Assembly: GCF_031844685.1 (NCBI RefSeq)
Contig: NZ_CP134605.1
Coordinates: 2,624,001-2,688,000, forward strand
Reading direction: 5' to 3'
Length of the DNA stretch: 64,000 nucleotides
DNA from: Streptomyces sp. ITFR-21
GTDB lineage: Bacteria; Actinomycetota; Actinomycetes; Streptomycetales; Streptomycetaceae
A program made the translations under genes and the position numbers. The notes below the pieces were generated by a model. It saw only the letters and a list, made by a program, of their open reading frames with translations. It had not been told where the DNA came from and searched no databases. Within the stretch, counting starts at the first letter, position 1. The number at the start of each line of letters is the position of its first letter. Positions 18,352 to 26,763 of this stretch are shown here, piece by piece.

Positions 18352-19537
18352 CCAGCCGTCGACCGCCGTGCCCACCGCGGCCGGCCGCCCCCACGCGACC
18401 ACCGGAGGGACCACGGGAGGGACCATCGGCGCCGGAAGCGCCGCCGGGACCGGCGCCACGGCCGCGCCCCCCGCCGCGCGGGCCCCGTACTCCCGGCTGG
18501 ACCGCCTGTTCACCGCGCTCACCCGGCACCCGTTCTCCCTCTACGGGGCCGCGACGCTGCGGATCGGCTACGGGCTGTGCTATCTCGCCTTCCTGCTGCG
18601 GGAGTTCCCGCACCGGGAGGAGATCTGGGGCCCCGACGCGCCCTGGACCCCGGCGCTGGCCCGCGCGCTGTTCCGGGAGACCGGCTGGTTCAGCTTCCTG
18701 ACGCTGTCGGACGGCAGGGCGTACTTCAACGTCTGCTACGTGTTCGCGCTCGCCGTCTGCGCGCTGTTCCTGCTCGGCTGGCGGACCCGGCTGACCTCGG
18801 TGCTGTTCGCGGTCGTGGTCGCGGCCTTCCACGCGCGGGCCGTCTTCATGACCGACGGCGGGGACAACCTTCTGCTGCTGATGTCCATCTACCTCACCGG
18901 GACCGCCTGCGGCCGCCGCTGGTCCCTGGACGCCCGCAGAAAGGCTCGCCGGGCCCGTACCGGCGCGGCCGACCGCTGGGCGCTGTCCCGGGCGTCGAGC
19001 GACCTGTGGTGCCGGCTCGCCGAGGTCCGTACGTCCTTGGTGACCACGGCGCACAACTGCGCGATGTTCGTCATCGCCGCCCAGGTCTGCCTGCTCTACG
19101 GCTCGGCCGGCCTGTACAAGGTGCAGGGCGGCACCTGGCAGAACGGCACCGCGCTGCACTACGTGGTGAACCTCGACCTCTTCCGGCCCTGGCCGGCGCT
19201 GTCCACCCTGGTCGACGGCTACCCGCTGTTCATCGCGGTCTCCAGCTACCTGGCCGTCCTGATCCAGGTGGCCTTCCCGTTCGCCCTGTTCAGCCGGCTC
19301 AAGTACGTCCTGCTGGCCCTGCTGCTCGGCATGCACCTGGGCATCGCCGTGCTGATGGGCCTCCCGGTGTTCTCCGGGGCGATGATCATCGCCGACGCGG
19401 CGTTCATCCCGGACCGCTTCTACCGTGCCGCCGCCGACGGCTGCCGCCGCGCCGCCGGCCGCTTGCGGCGGCGGCCGCTCGCGCCCCGCGCGGCCGTCGT
19501 CCCGGCCCAGCCGCGCGAGGCCGAACCGGTCCGTTGA
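18341..19537 (+). CDS. HTTM-domain integral membrane protein
   Basis: The 398-residue protein starts inside the end of the DUF5819 gene. It has several hydrophobic helices: ATLRIGYGLCYLAFLLREF, YVFALAVCALFLLGW, LTSVLFAVVVAAFHARAVF, NCAMFVIAAQVCLLYG and LKYVLLALLLGMHLGIAVLM. The region from the first helix on, with the conserved DGGDNLLLLMSIYL, matches HTTM proteins, which are related to vitamin K-dependent gamma-carboxylase membrane regions. No carboxylase lumenal domain is present, so the reaction is unknown. It is translationally coupled to the DUF5819 gene. Confidence 0.8.
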   Translation: MTTDQPSTAVPTAAGRPHATTGGTTGGTIGAGSAAGTGATAAPPAARAPYSRLDRLFTALTRHPFSLYGAATLRIGYGLCYLAFLLREFPHREEIWGPDAPWTPALARALFRETGWFSFLTLSDGRAYFNVCYVFALAVCALFLLGWRTRLTSVLFAVVVAAFHARAVFMTDGGDNLLLLMSIYLTGTACGRRWSLDARRKARRARTGAADRWALSRASSDLWCRLAEVRTSLVTTAHNCAMFVIAAQVCLLYGSAGLYKVQGGTWQNGTALHYVVNLDLFRPWPALSTLVDGYPLFIAVSSYLAVLIQVAFPFALFSRLKYVLLALLLGMHLGIAVLMGLPVFSGAMIIADAAFIPDRFYRAAADGCRRAAGRLRRRPLAPRAAVVPAQPREAEPVR

Positions 19538-19551
19538 GCCGCGGGGCCGGA

Positions 19552-19600
19552 CACCGGCCCGCGGGCCGCCCGCGCGGACGCGGCGGCGGGCGGGCCGGTG
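19552..19600. terminator. Bidirectional terminator between HTTM and triad 2
   Basis: An 11-bp perfect stem (caccggcccgc at 19552 with its complement at 19590-19600), with further GC pairs around it, lies between two convergent genes. There is no T tract. Confidence 0.5.
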
Positions 19601-19625
19601 CCGGTCCGCGGGCGGGCCGCGGGGA

Positions 19626-19945
19626 TCAGGACTGACGGCCCGCGGGATGCAGGGGGCTGATGCCGACCACCAGGCGGAAGCCGCCGAAGAGGCGGCGGCG
19701 CCGCTTGCGTACGACCATCCGCTGCGCCGGCAGGAGCAAATCCTCCAGGGCGCGGGCGGCCAGCGCGTAGGCGACGCCCTCCCGGCCGACGACCTCGACC
19801 CAGCGGTCCCCCACCCTGGTGAGGGCGGCCCCCTCGGCCCGGCGGTCCAGCGGCTCGGTGTGGCAGACGGCGCAGTCGGCGGCCGACGCGGCGTTCACGT
19901 AGTCGCACCGGTCGCACCGCCAGCGGGAGGTCAGCCCCCGGAGTC
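19626..19945 (-). CDS. RanBP2-type zinc finger reached only by frameshift from the triad 2 kinase
   Basis: This minus-strand frame runs to a stop at 19626 and encodes about 106 residues beginning RLRGLTSRWRCDRCDYVN. It contains W-x-C-x2-C-x3-N-x6-C-x2-C exactly, the RanBP2-type zinc finger pattern. After it comes a basic region (VVRKRRRRLFGGFRLVVG). No ATG, GTG or TTG lies upstream of the finger in this frame. The frame is -1 to the kinase gene, whose stop is at 19931, and the two meet at an A7 run. The simplest reading is a C-terminal extension of the kinase made by -1 frameshifting or polymerase slippage, giving a protein of about 457 residues. A base lost in the genome or assembly is the alternative. 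Confidence 0.6.
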
Positions 19946-20998
19946 TTTTTTTCGGAGCAGCGAACCCCGCAGCGCTCCTTCCGTCCCGGCGCCGGGCGGC
20001 GTCTCGTCCTTGCCGTGGGCGATGGCCAGTCCCCTGCCGCGCAGCACACCCACCGCGCCCGCCGCGGCCGCCGGAGACGACGGGGCGGGAGCCGGGCTCG
20101 GCCCGGAGCCGTCCATCTTCCGCAGCAGCTTCAGCGACTGCTGGACCTCCTTGACGGTGGGCCGGTCCGCCGCGGCCCGGGAGAGCATCCGCCCGATCAG
20201 CTCCGCGACCGCCTTGTCCAGTTCGGCGGAGACGGGGGGCATTTTGAGGGTGCCGCCGTTGTCGACCGCCTCGGCGATGTACCCGCCGCCGGTGACGGTG
20301 GGCAGCTTTCCGGTGAGGTACTGGCTGAACAGCAGTCCGGCGGCGAAGATGTCGGACGGCAGGCCGAGGGCCTCCTTGGGGCCGTTCCCGGTGACGTACG
20401 CCATCATCTCCGGCGAGTAGTACACCGGGTCGCCGACGATCTCGTCGACCTCGGGCACGTCGCCGACGTGGAAGCAGTTGTCGAAGTCGATCAGCTTGGT
20501 GGTGAACCGGTCGGGTCCGGTCTGTTTGATGAGCACGTTCGCCGGCTTCAGGTCGCCGTGCACCAGGCTGTTGACGTGCAGCAGGCCGATGCTGTGGGCC
20601 ACGCTCATCATCAGCAGCAGCCTGCGGTCCACGGGCTGGGCCGCGATCGACTCCGGCGGCAGCTCGACGGCGTCCACCCGGTCGGTGACCTTGAAGTAGT
20701 GCGCGCCGTACCGGAAGAACTCCCGGGCGACGACGAGGTTGCCGCCCTCGCTGCTGAGCGGGGACAGCAGCCGGTCGATCGTCATGTGGTGCGCCTCGAA
20801 CCGCTCGCAGCGCAACCGCTTCTTCGCCTTGCCCGCGGCGCTGCCGGGACCGTCCTCCAGCGGATAGGTGGGGGCGAGGAACTGCTTGATGAAGTACGAC
20901 GTGCCGTCGCGCTCCGCGAAGGTCCACTGGCTCTGGCCGCCGCCCGCCGTGGAGAACGGTGCCTCCAGGCGGTACGGGCCGATGTGCGTCTCCGTCAC
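19931..20998 (-). CDS. Protein kinase of vWA-PP2C-kinase triad 2
   Basis: The 355-residue protein starts at GTG 20998, overlapping the phosphatase stop as GTGA, with AGGGAAGG upstream. It has a full protein kinase core: FIKQF (ATP lysine, about 38), SLVHGDLKPANVLI (catalytic loop, about 144-157), LIDFDNC (DFD in place of DFG, about 169-175) and VYYSPEMM. It lacks a membrane helix, unlike the triad 1 kinase. The zero-frame product ends in a short Pro/Ala-rich tail, LLRKKDSGG. Just before the end is a slippery A7 run that could add a zinc finger domain. Its partners are the PP2C and vWA genes directly upstream. Confidence 0.85.
   Translation of the reverse strand: MTETHIGPYRLEAPFSTAGGGQSQWTFAERDGTSYFIKQFLAPTYPLEDGPGSAAGKAKKRLRCERFEAHHMTIDRLLSPLSSEGGNLVVAREFFRYGAHYFKVTDRVDAVELPPESIAAQPVDRRLLLMMSVAHSIGLLHVNSLVHGDLKPANVLIKQTGPDRFTTKLIDFDNCFHVGDVPEVDEIVGDPVYYSPEMMAYVTGNGPKEALGLPSDIFAAGLLFSQYLTGKLPTVTGGGYIAEAVDNGGTLKMPPVSAELDKAVAELIGRMLSRAAADRPTVKEVQQSLKLLRKMDGSGPSPAPAPSSPAAAAGAVGVLRGRGLAIAHGKDETPPGAGTEGALRGSLLRKKDSGG
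19946..19952 (-). promoter_or_regulatory. Candidate -1 frameshift (slippery) site, A AAA AAA
   Basis: Seven consecutive A on the coding strand are positioned as cgA AAA AAA gac in the kinase frame. This is the ideal phase for -1 slippage (compare A AAA AAG of E. coli dnaX). The stop codon of the zero frame follows 12 bases later. The -1 frame is open to 19626. Confidence 0.55.
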
Positions 20999-22686
20999 GG
21001 TCGGCCTTCCCTGTATCCGGTGCTGTGTCCGATGTCGGAGCCGGGAGCGGCACCGGGACCGTAGCCGGGATGCGGTCCCGGGCCTGGCCCGGGGCCGTAG
21101 CCCGGCCGCGGATCCGGACCGTAGCCGGGATCCGGACCGTAGCCGGGATCCGGACCGTAGCCGGGATCCGGAACCGGACCCGGACCGTAGACCCGGCCCG
21201 AAGCGGAACCCGGACCGTGGTCCGGACCCGGACCCGGACCTGGAGCCGAACCGTAGTCCGGACCCGGACCCGGACCCGGACCGTAGTCCGGAGCCGGAGC
21301 CGGAGCCGGAGCCGGGCCGGCGTCGGCGGCCGGGGCGCGGCCGGAGCCGCCGCCCGCGCCCCGCGCCGGGGGCCCCACCCGCTGCGCCGGCTTCCCCAAA
21401 AGGTGCTCGTGGTTGGCGCGGTAGCGCGCCCACAGGGTCAGCCGCGCCTCGGCGAGACCGCGCTGCGCCTCGGCCAGCGCGACGTTGAGGCGGTCGAGCT
21501 CCTGCCGGTACGCCTCCATTTCGGCGGCCTTCTGCAGCAGCCTCCGCTCCCGCTCGGCGACGGCATGGTGTCGGCCGGCCGACTCCGGGTCGGGCCACCC
21601 GCACCCGACCACGGCGAGCGTGGCGTCGTCACCGGTGACCTCGCCGATGGCGGCGGTGAGCCGTTCCTCCCAGGTCCGGCCGTCGGAGGTGTCCATGAGC
21701 GTCCTCAGCAGCAGGAGCTCGAAGTGGGCCGGCGACTGGAGGTAGCCGAAGCAGCCGTCGGTCGCGGCCAGGAAGAGGCAGGGACCGGCCGGCAGCCACA
21801 CCCGCCGGTGGTTGAGGTGGAAACGGCCGTCGGCGGACAGCAGGTTGGACATGGGGGAGTCCTCGAGCAGGTTGGCCATCGCGTCTCCCCCCGACTTCAG
21901 GTCGTCCTGGGTGAGCTGCTGGAGGCCGTACTGCGGGGTGAACACGTAGACCCGGGAGTCGCCGGCCCAGACCGCGTCCAGCACCAGGTGGTGCGGCGTG
22001 GCGCGCAGGACGCCGAAGGCCAGGGTGGTCGGCAGCGGCCGGATGAGCTTGCTCCGCAGGTTGCCCGACGAGGGCGTGGCCGCGGTGCCGGAGTCGCTCA
22101 GAGCGTGCCGGATCTCCCGGTCCAGGTGCGCCACGAACGCGTCGAGCGCCAGGTCCGCCTCCTGGCCGGACATCTCCGCCGCCGGGTGGAAGACCGGGCC
22201 CGCCGCGCCGAGGTACTGGTCGACCTGGGCTTGTACGGCGGACAGCGCCAGCCGGGAGGCGACGTACGCGGAGCTGCGCCGCCCGTCCTTGGTCTCCACC
22301 GGCGTGCTGCCGGCCCCGCCCAGGCCGTCGCAGACGCCGACCACGCCGACCAGGGTGTCCGGGTAGTCGAAGGTCCGGGCCAGCGCGGGGGCGTCCTCGC
22401 CCTGGCCCGGCACCTTCTCGAGGCTCATCTGCGCGACGAAGCTCCGGACGGCCGGCTTCCGGACCTCGTTCGGCGCCGGCCGCCGGAGGTCGACCGGTAC
22501 GGGCTGCGGGCCGTCGTCCGGCGCGGCCTGCCAATCGGCCGACTGCTGCTGCTGCGGAGCCGGCGGCTGCGGCGGGTAGCCGGCCGGCGGGCCCAGGTAC
22601 CCGTGGCCGGGCGGGCGGCCGTCCGCCGGGGGGCTCCCCTCGTTCACCATGGCCCGCACCTCGTCGAAGCCCAAAGGGTCTCCCAT
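20995..22686 (-). CDS. PP2C-type phosphatase of triad 2 with Tyr/Gly/Pro-rich tail
   Basis: The 563-residue protein starts at ATG 22686, 11 bases after the vWA stop. The first 100 residues are a Pro/Gln-rich linker. The PP2C domain spans about 95-390: SFVAQMSLEKVPGQGEDAP, VGVVGVCDGLGGAG (metal-binding Asp), LDAVWAGDSRVYVF, LFLAATDGCFGYL and EVTGDDATLAVVGCG (late metal site). A coiled-coil segment follows (ERRLLQKAAEMEAYRQELDR). The last 110 or so residues are a low-complexity tail of Gly-Pro-Asp-Tyr repeats, partly encoded by an 18-bp tandem repeat near 21118-21172. The catalytic aspartates look intact. The tail could be a phosphorylation or assembly segment; that is inference. Confidence 0.85.
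   Translation of the reverse strand: MGDPLGFDEVRAMVNEGSPPADGRPPGHGYLGPPAGYPPQPPAPQQQQSADWQAAPDDGPQPVPVDLRRPAPNEVRKPAVRSFVAQMSLEKVPGQGEDAPALARTFDYPDTLVGVVGVCDGLGGAGSTPVETKDGRRSSAYVASRLALSAVQAQVDQYLGAAGPVFHPAAEMSGQEADLALDAFVAHLDREIRHALSDSGTAATPSSGNLRSKLIRPLPTTLAFGVLRATPHHLVLDAVWAGDSRVYVFTPQYGLQQLTQDDLKSGGDAMANLLEDSPMSNLLSADGRFHLNHRRVWLPAGPCLFLAATDGCFGYLQSPAHFELLLLRTLMDTSDGRTWEERLTAAIGEVTGDDATLAVVGCGWPDPESAGRHHAVAERERRLLQKAAEMEAYRQELDRLNVALAEAQRGLAEARLTLWARYRANHEHLLGKPAQRVGPPARGAGGGSGRAPAADAGPAPAPAPAPDYGPGPGPGPDYGSAPGPGPGPDHGPGSASGRVYGPGPVPDPGYGPDPGYGPDPGYGPDPRPGYGPGPGPGPHPGYGPGAAPGSDIGHSTGYREGRP
21118..21172. repeat. 18-bp in-frame repeat in the phosphatase tail
   Basis: Three tandem copies of a unit ccgtagccgggatccgga encode Tyr-Gly-Pro-Asp-Pro-Gly repeats on the minus strand. 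Related shorter repeats flank them to about 21320. Confidence 0.8.
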
Positions 22687-22697
22687 ACCGGCGGCCG

Positions 22698-23372
22698 TCA
22701 GACGCTCTGGGCGATGGTGTCGATGATCGTGCCGTAGTCGACGTCGGACAGGCCGCGCCCGGCCTTGGACGTGTAGTGGACGGCGTTGTCCCAGTGCAGC
22801 CCCATGTCCGTCCAGGCGTAGGCGTCGGGGGCGTAGATGATGAGCCGCTTGGCGGCCAGGTCCATCAGGTCCTGGCCCTCCCACAGGTCGGTGAGGGCGT
22901 CGAAGTCCGCGGGCATGCCGGAGGGGTAGACACTCGGCTTGGCGCCCTTGTTCTTCTCCAGCGGGTGCGCGCTGGCGTCGGTCCAGACGATGATCACCTG
23001 GCGGCGCTTGCTGCCGGCCTTGGTCCAGTCCGAGCGCATGGCGAGGACCAGCGCCTCCAGGCCGTTCTCCGGCTCGTCGCCGCCGCCGGTGGGCACCAGC
23101 GCGCTGACGAAGTCCGCGTAGGCGGGCTGCTGGGCGGGCAGTTCGAAGAAGTCCGAGGTCTCCATGGACTGGTCGCCGTCGGCGTAGTAGTCGCGGAAGG
23201 CGACCACGCGCACCCGCAGCGAGTCGATCTGCTTGTCCTTGGCGCGCATCGCGGCGGTCAGGTCCTCGTGGAATCGCAGCGCGTTGCTTTTCACCTCGTC
23301 GAGAATTCCGTGCATACTGCCGGTCACATCGATAACCAGCGCGATGTCGACCTCATAGGTGAATCCCTGCAT
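22698..23372 (-). CDS. vWA-domain protein, first gene of triad 2
   Basis: The 224-residue protein is started at ATG 23372, with a GGGGG site upstream; a TTG at 23384 is in frame but less likely. It is a single vWA domain with the MIDAS motif LVIDVTGSM (about 12-20), the loop PTGGGDEPENGL and IIVWTDASAHP. The sequence is clearly different from the triad 1 vWA (DVTGSM against DVSYSM), so this is not a recent duplication. It begins an operon vWA-PP2C-kinase in the same order as triad 1. Confidence 0.85.
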   Translation of the reverse strand: MQGFTYEVDIALVIDVTGSMHGILDEVKSNALRFHEDLTAAMRAKDKQIDSLRVRVVAFRDYYADGDQSMETSDFFELPAQQPAYADFVSALVPTGGGDEPENGLEALVLAMRSDWTKAGSKRRQVIIVWTDASAHPLEKNKGAKPSVYPSGMPADFDALTDLWEGQDLMDLAAKRLIIYAPDAYAWTDMGLHWDNAVHYTSKAGRGLSDVDYGTIIDTIAQSV

Positions 23373-23552
23373 CTCGGCCCCCAAAGTCCGGGGTCACGGC
23401 CGGGCTCCCCTGCCCGGGATCCGCCCCCGACCGGGACGGTAGCAGCCGCCGTCCGCAGGTGCGCGTGAATTCGGCGGAACCCATTGCGAGTTACGCAACC
23501 GGACGCCTTATGGGCACAACAATGCCCCGGTCGGGAAATGCGGCCGGTTCGG

Positions 23553-24569
23553 TCAGGCGTCCGCGCCGAGGATCGCGTCCCGCCGGTCGGACCAGGTCAG
23601 CGAGTCGCGGATGCCCGCCTCGACCGACAGTTCCGGGCGCCAGCCGAGCAGGCGGGCGGCGCGCTCGCCGCGGGCGAACGCGCCGGCGCTGTCCCCGGGG
23701 CGGCGGCCGGCCTCGACGACGGGCAGCGGACGGCCGGTGACCGCGGCGAAGGCGTCCAGGAGTTCCCGTACGGTGGTGCCGGTGCCGGTGCCGAGGTTGA
23801 TGGCCTCGTAGGTCTTCGGCCCGGTGGCCGGCAGCACCGTGTCGAACCGGCGCAGCGCCCGGACGTGGGCGCGGGCGAGGTCCCAGACGTGGATGTAGTC
23901 GCGGATGCCGGAGCCGTCGCGGGTCGGCCAGTCGACCCCGGTGACCTGGAATTCCTCGCCGGTGCGCGCGACCTCGATCATCTTGCCCAGCGCGTGGGTG
24001 GGCCTGCGCACCTGCAGGCCGGTGCGCATCCGAGGGTCGGCGCCGATGGGGTTGAAGTACCGCAGCGAGACGACGCGCAGTTCGCCGGTGGAGCTGATGT
24101 CCTCCAGCGCCGTCTCGAACAGGGCCTTGGTCCGCGCGTAGGGGCTCAGCGGCGCGAGCGGGGACGACTCGTCCACCGCGAAGTCCTCGCCCGCCGCGTA
24201 GATGGAGGCCGAGGAGCTGAACAGCAGCCGCCCGCAGCCGTTGCGCACGACGTGGCCGAGGAACTCGATGCCCTTGGCGACGTTCTCGGTGTAGTAGCGC
24301 AGCGGCTGCGCCACGGACTCGGGGACGACGATCAGCGCCGCGCAGTCGACGACGGCCTCGATCTGCGGGTGCTCGGCGAAGATCCGGTCGACCAGTGCGC
24401 CGTCCGCGATGTCCCCCTCGTAGAAGGTGCGCCCCGCGGTGAACTCCTTGCGCCCGGTGACCAGATTGTCGAGCACGACGGGCTCGATGCCGTCGTCCGA
24501 GCAGGCGGACGCGATGGTGCTGCCGATGAATCCGGCGCCGCCCGCGATGAGAACCTTCACCTTGATCAT
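23553..24569 (-). CDS. galE: UDP-glucose 4-epimerase
   Basis: The protein has 338 residues from ATG 24569; a GTG at 24560 with AAAGGA 8 bases upstream gives 335 residues and is an equally good start. It is an extended short-chain dehydrogenase: NAD-binding VLIAGGAGFIGSTI, the catalytic SSSASIYA strand and PYARTK (YxxxK, about 149), and RYFNPIGADP, typical of GalE. It interconverts UDP-glucose and UDP-galactose, supplying galactose for polysaccharides or the Leloir pathway. It stands alone on the minus strand with no other galactose genes beside it. Confidence 0.9.
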   Translation of the reverse strand: MIKVKVLIAGGAGFIGSTIASACSDDGIEPVVLDNLVTGRKEFTAGRTFYEGDIADGALVDRIFAEHPQIEAVVDCAALIVVPESVAQPLRYYTENVAKGIEFLGHVVRNGCGRLLFSSSASIYAAGEDFAVDESSPLAPLSPYARTKALFETALEDISSTGELRVVSLRYFNPIGADPRMRTGLQVRRPTHALGKMIEVARTGEEFQVTGVDWPTRDGSGIRDYIHVWDLARAHVRALRRFDTVLPATGPKTYEAINLGTGTGTTVRELLDAFAAVTGRPLPVVEAGRRPGDSAGAFARGERAARLLGWRPELSVEAGIRDSLTWSDRRDAILGADA

Positions 24570-24654
24570 CCTTTGTTTCGGAGGTGCCGGCCGCGAGGCT
24601 CCTCGTCGGGGCCGCCGCGAGGCGGCCGCGGAGCGGCCCCGGGCCGGCTCGACC

Positions 24655-25631
24655 TTACCGCCGCCTCCCGCCGCGGCCGGGGACCGCCGCGACCGGGGAC
24701 CGCCGCGCGGGCCCGCCCGCGCCGGTCAGCTGTCCTGCAGCCCCTGTTCGCGCCGGCGCCGCTCGACGGCCTCCCACCCGGGCGTCCTCACGCAGCCTGC
24801 CGCAGGCCCGGTTGCGGCGGACCAGCAGGAACGCGCCGACGACGGCGGCGATCAACAGGACGACGAGCAGCAGCGTCCACGGCACGGCCCAGCCGTGCGC
24901 GGTGGCCCGGACCGCCTTGAGCGGGGTGGTGGAGCCGGACGCGTCGGTGAGCAGGGGCGTCAGGGGCGTCAGGGGCGTCAGGGGCGTCAGGGGCACGGTC
25001 GCGGCCAGGGTGACGCCGGGCGCCACACCGTGCACGGGCACCTTCACCTTCCAGCTCCCGCCCGGCAGCAGCTCGGGCGGCGCGGGGATGTCGCCCGCGT
25101 CGGCCCGCAGCCAGCCGAACGGGCCGGAGACCGACACCTTCTGGCCGGCCGACAGGATGGCGTTGCCGGTGTTGTGGATCGTGTAGGTGACGGTGGCGTC
25201 GCCGGTGCCGAACGGGTTGAGGGTGCCGGAGTAGTCCGCGTGGAGATGCCCGACGGCCAGGGCCGGCGCGAGTTCGCCGGCGACCCGGAGCTTGACCCGG
25301 ATACCGAGGCGCCGGTCCGCGTTGATATGCCCTCGGCGTCGTCGGCCTGCTGCAGCGAGGTGAGGATGCCGTCGACGTAGTCGCCGGGCGTGGCGCGGTT
25401 GGCGACGGTCATGGTGTCCTTGACCCGGCCGCCGGGGTTGACGTCGTAGGTGAAGCTGGACCGGTCGGCGCCGTACCCGTTCGCGGCCGTCCTGACCGTC
25501 CAGGTGACGTCGCCGTCGGCCGCCAGGGCCGACCCGGTGCTCAGGCCGGTGATCGCGAGGGCCGTCAGCAGGGCCAGCACGACGGTACGGACGAGGGCGG
25601 AGGTGGTGGGGCGCGTGACGAGCGCGTGCAT
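24655..25631 (-). pseudogene. Decayed DUF916/WxL-type surface protein
   Basis: ATG 25631 follows CAGGAGAAACC and opens a signal peptide (VVLALLTALAITGLSTGSALA). The DUF916-like part begins well (VTWTVRTAANGYGADRSSFT, then YDVNPGGRVKDTMTVANR) but then joins directly to ATPGDYVDGILTSLQQADDA. In intact relatives about 50 residues (the AVYAADAFTT and GAWVRPGR stretch) lie between, so an internal in-frame deletion is likely. Near 25330 the frame is lost; the continuation NADRRLGIRVKLRVAGELAP, DYSGTLNPFGTGDATVTYTI and a membrane helix (PWTLLLVVLLIAAVVGAFLLV) are in another frame. A run of Pro-Leu-Thr repeats (about 24950-24992) is also present. Two lesions make it a pseudogene. Confidence 0.75.
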
Positions 25632-25707
25632 CGCGGTTTCTCCTGGAGCGAGAGGCGGGACAGGCCACCGGAGGTCGCCTGCCCCCACCAGGGTGGAACG
25701 GGTCCGA

Positions 25708-26349
25708 TCAGCTGCTCAGTGCGGTGACCGTGAGAGTGGCGCGGCAGGCGCCCTTTCCGACGCTGTCCGGGAGCTTCAGATCCAGGTCGGCGCCGAGCTC
25801 GGCGGTACCCCGGGCGTGGCCCTGGTCGGCCGAGCCGAGACCGCGGGAGACGGAAGGGCCCTGTCCGTTGTCGTCGTATGCCGAGGCCACCGGGCTGCCG
25901 GCCTTGGCGCCCGCGCCGTTCTGGTACACCTGCGGCGTCCAGCCGAGGTAGCCACCGGGGAACGACTTGTCGGCGTCCTTGAAGTCGCTCACGCTGGCCG
26001 AGATCGACCACGGGCAGAGCGAACGCCGGCTGTCGGAGACGGCGATGGGGTTGATCTCACCGGTCACCTCGAAGTGGTCGCCGCCCTGCTCCTGCGCGGT
26101 GCCGAGGTCCACCAGGCCGTTGTAGCCGTCGATCGCCCAGCCGAACCCACCGGGGGCCGCGTCCGGCACGCTGACCTGGAGGTCCTGGTTCTCCACCGAG
26201 TTGTACCAGTAGCCGTCCGGGTTCAGCGGGTCGGCGCCGTTGCCCGCGCCGCTGGTGCCGCTGGTGTCCGGCGCCGTGATGGCGTAGTACTTCGAGCCCG
26301 AGGAGGAGTCCGCCGTCACGTAGAGGACGCCGCCGGGGCCGGCGTACAC
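25708..26349 (-). CDS. WxL-like surface protein lacking its signal peptide (partial)
   Basis: The open frame from GTG 26349 gives 213 residues: YAGPGGVLYVTADSSSGSKY, GYWYNSVENQDLQVSVPDA, FGWAIDGYNGLVDLGTAQEQ and GDHFEVTGEINPIAVSDSR, ending in RATLTVTALSS. This is a beta-rich extracellular domain of the type found beside DUF916 proteins in Streptomyces (WxL-like surface proteins). No signal peptide or convincing start is found; the frame upstream reads a Pro/Ser/Thr-rich segment without a start codon. It seems N-terminally truncated and, like its decayed neighbour, probably inactive. Confidence 0.55.
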   Translation of the reverse strand: MYAGPGGVLYVTADSSSGSKYYAITAPDTSGTSGAGNGADPLNPDGYWYNSVENQDLQVSVPDAAPGGFGWAIDGYNGLVDLGTAQEQGGDHFEVTGEINPIAVSDSRRSLCPWSISASVSDFKDADKSFPGGYLGWTPQVYQNGAGAKAGSPVASAYDDNGQGPSVSRGLGSADQGHARGTAELGADLDLKLPDSVGKGACRATLTVTALSS

Positions 26350-26763
26350 GTCGGCGGCACCGGGCCGCTCGTCCGGGGGGGGCGTCGCGGCCGTGCTCAG
26401 CGACCTGACCGGGATAGTCCTCTGGCTCGACGATGTCTGGGGGCTGTCGTGGGGATCTCCGTGGGTGGCGGAGCGGGGTCCGGTGCGTGCGGCCGCGAGG
26501 CCGGGGAGGGAGGCGACGTGGTGTGCCGCCGACCGACGGGAACACGGCGGGTGTGCGGGCCGGGGCCCGCGACGCCGCCGAGATCCACCCGGCAGACCCC
26601 AGGCCCGGCGGGCGCGGGGCGGGCGCGGGCCGAGCCGGGGCCGGGCGGGGCCGAGCCGGAGCCGGGCGGAGCCGGGGCCGGGGCCGGCGGAACGGCCGCA
26701 CGCGTCCCGCCGGTCCTGTGGCGCCGGGGCCGCCGCGTCAGCGCGACGGCGCCGGCACGGTCG
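26350..26763. other. GC-rich stretch without a supported gene
   Basis: This holds low-complexity gcc/ggg sequence (about 26590-26700) and the region upstream of the WxL-like fragment. No coding region, RNA gene or clear terminator is seen. Confidence 0.5.

Noticed and set aside
26375..26382. A run of eight G upstream of the WxL-like fragment that looked like a phase-variable frame switch
   Set aside because: The fragment's own frame runs straight through the tract without a stop, so no slippage is needed; what is missing is a start codon and signal peptide, not the frame.
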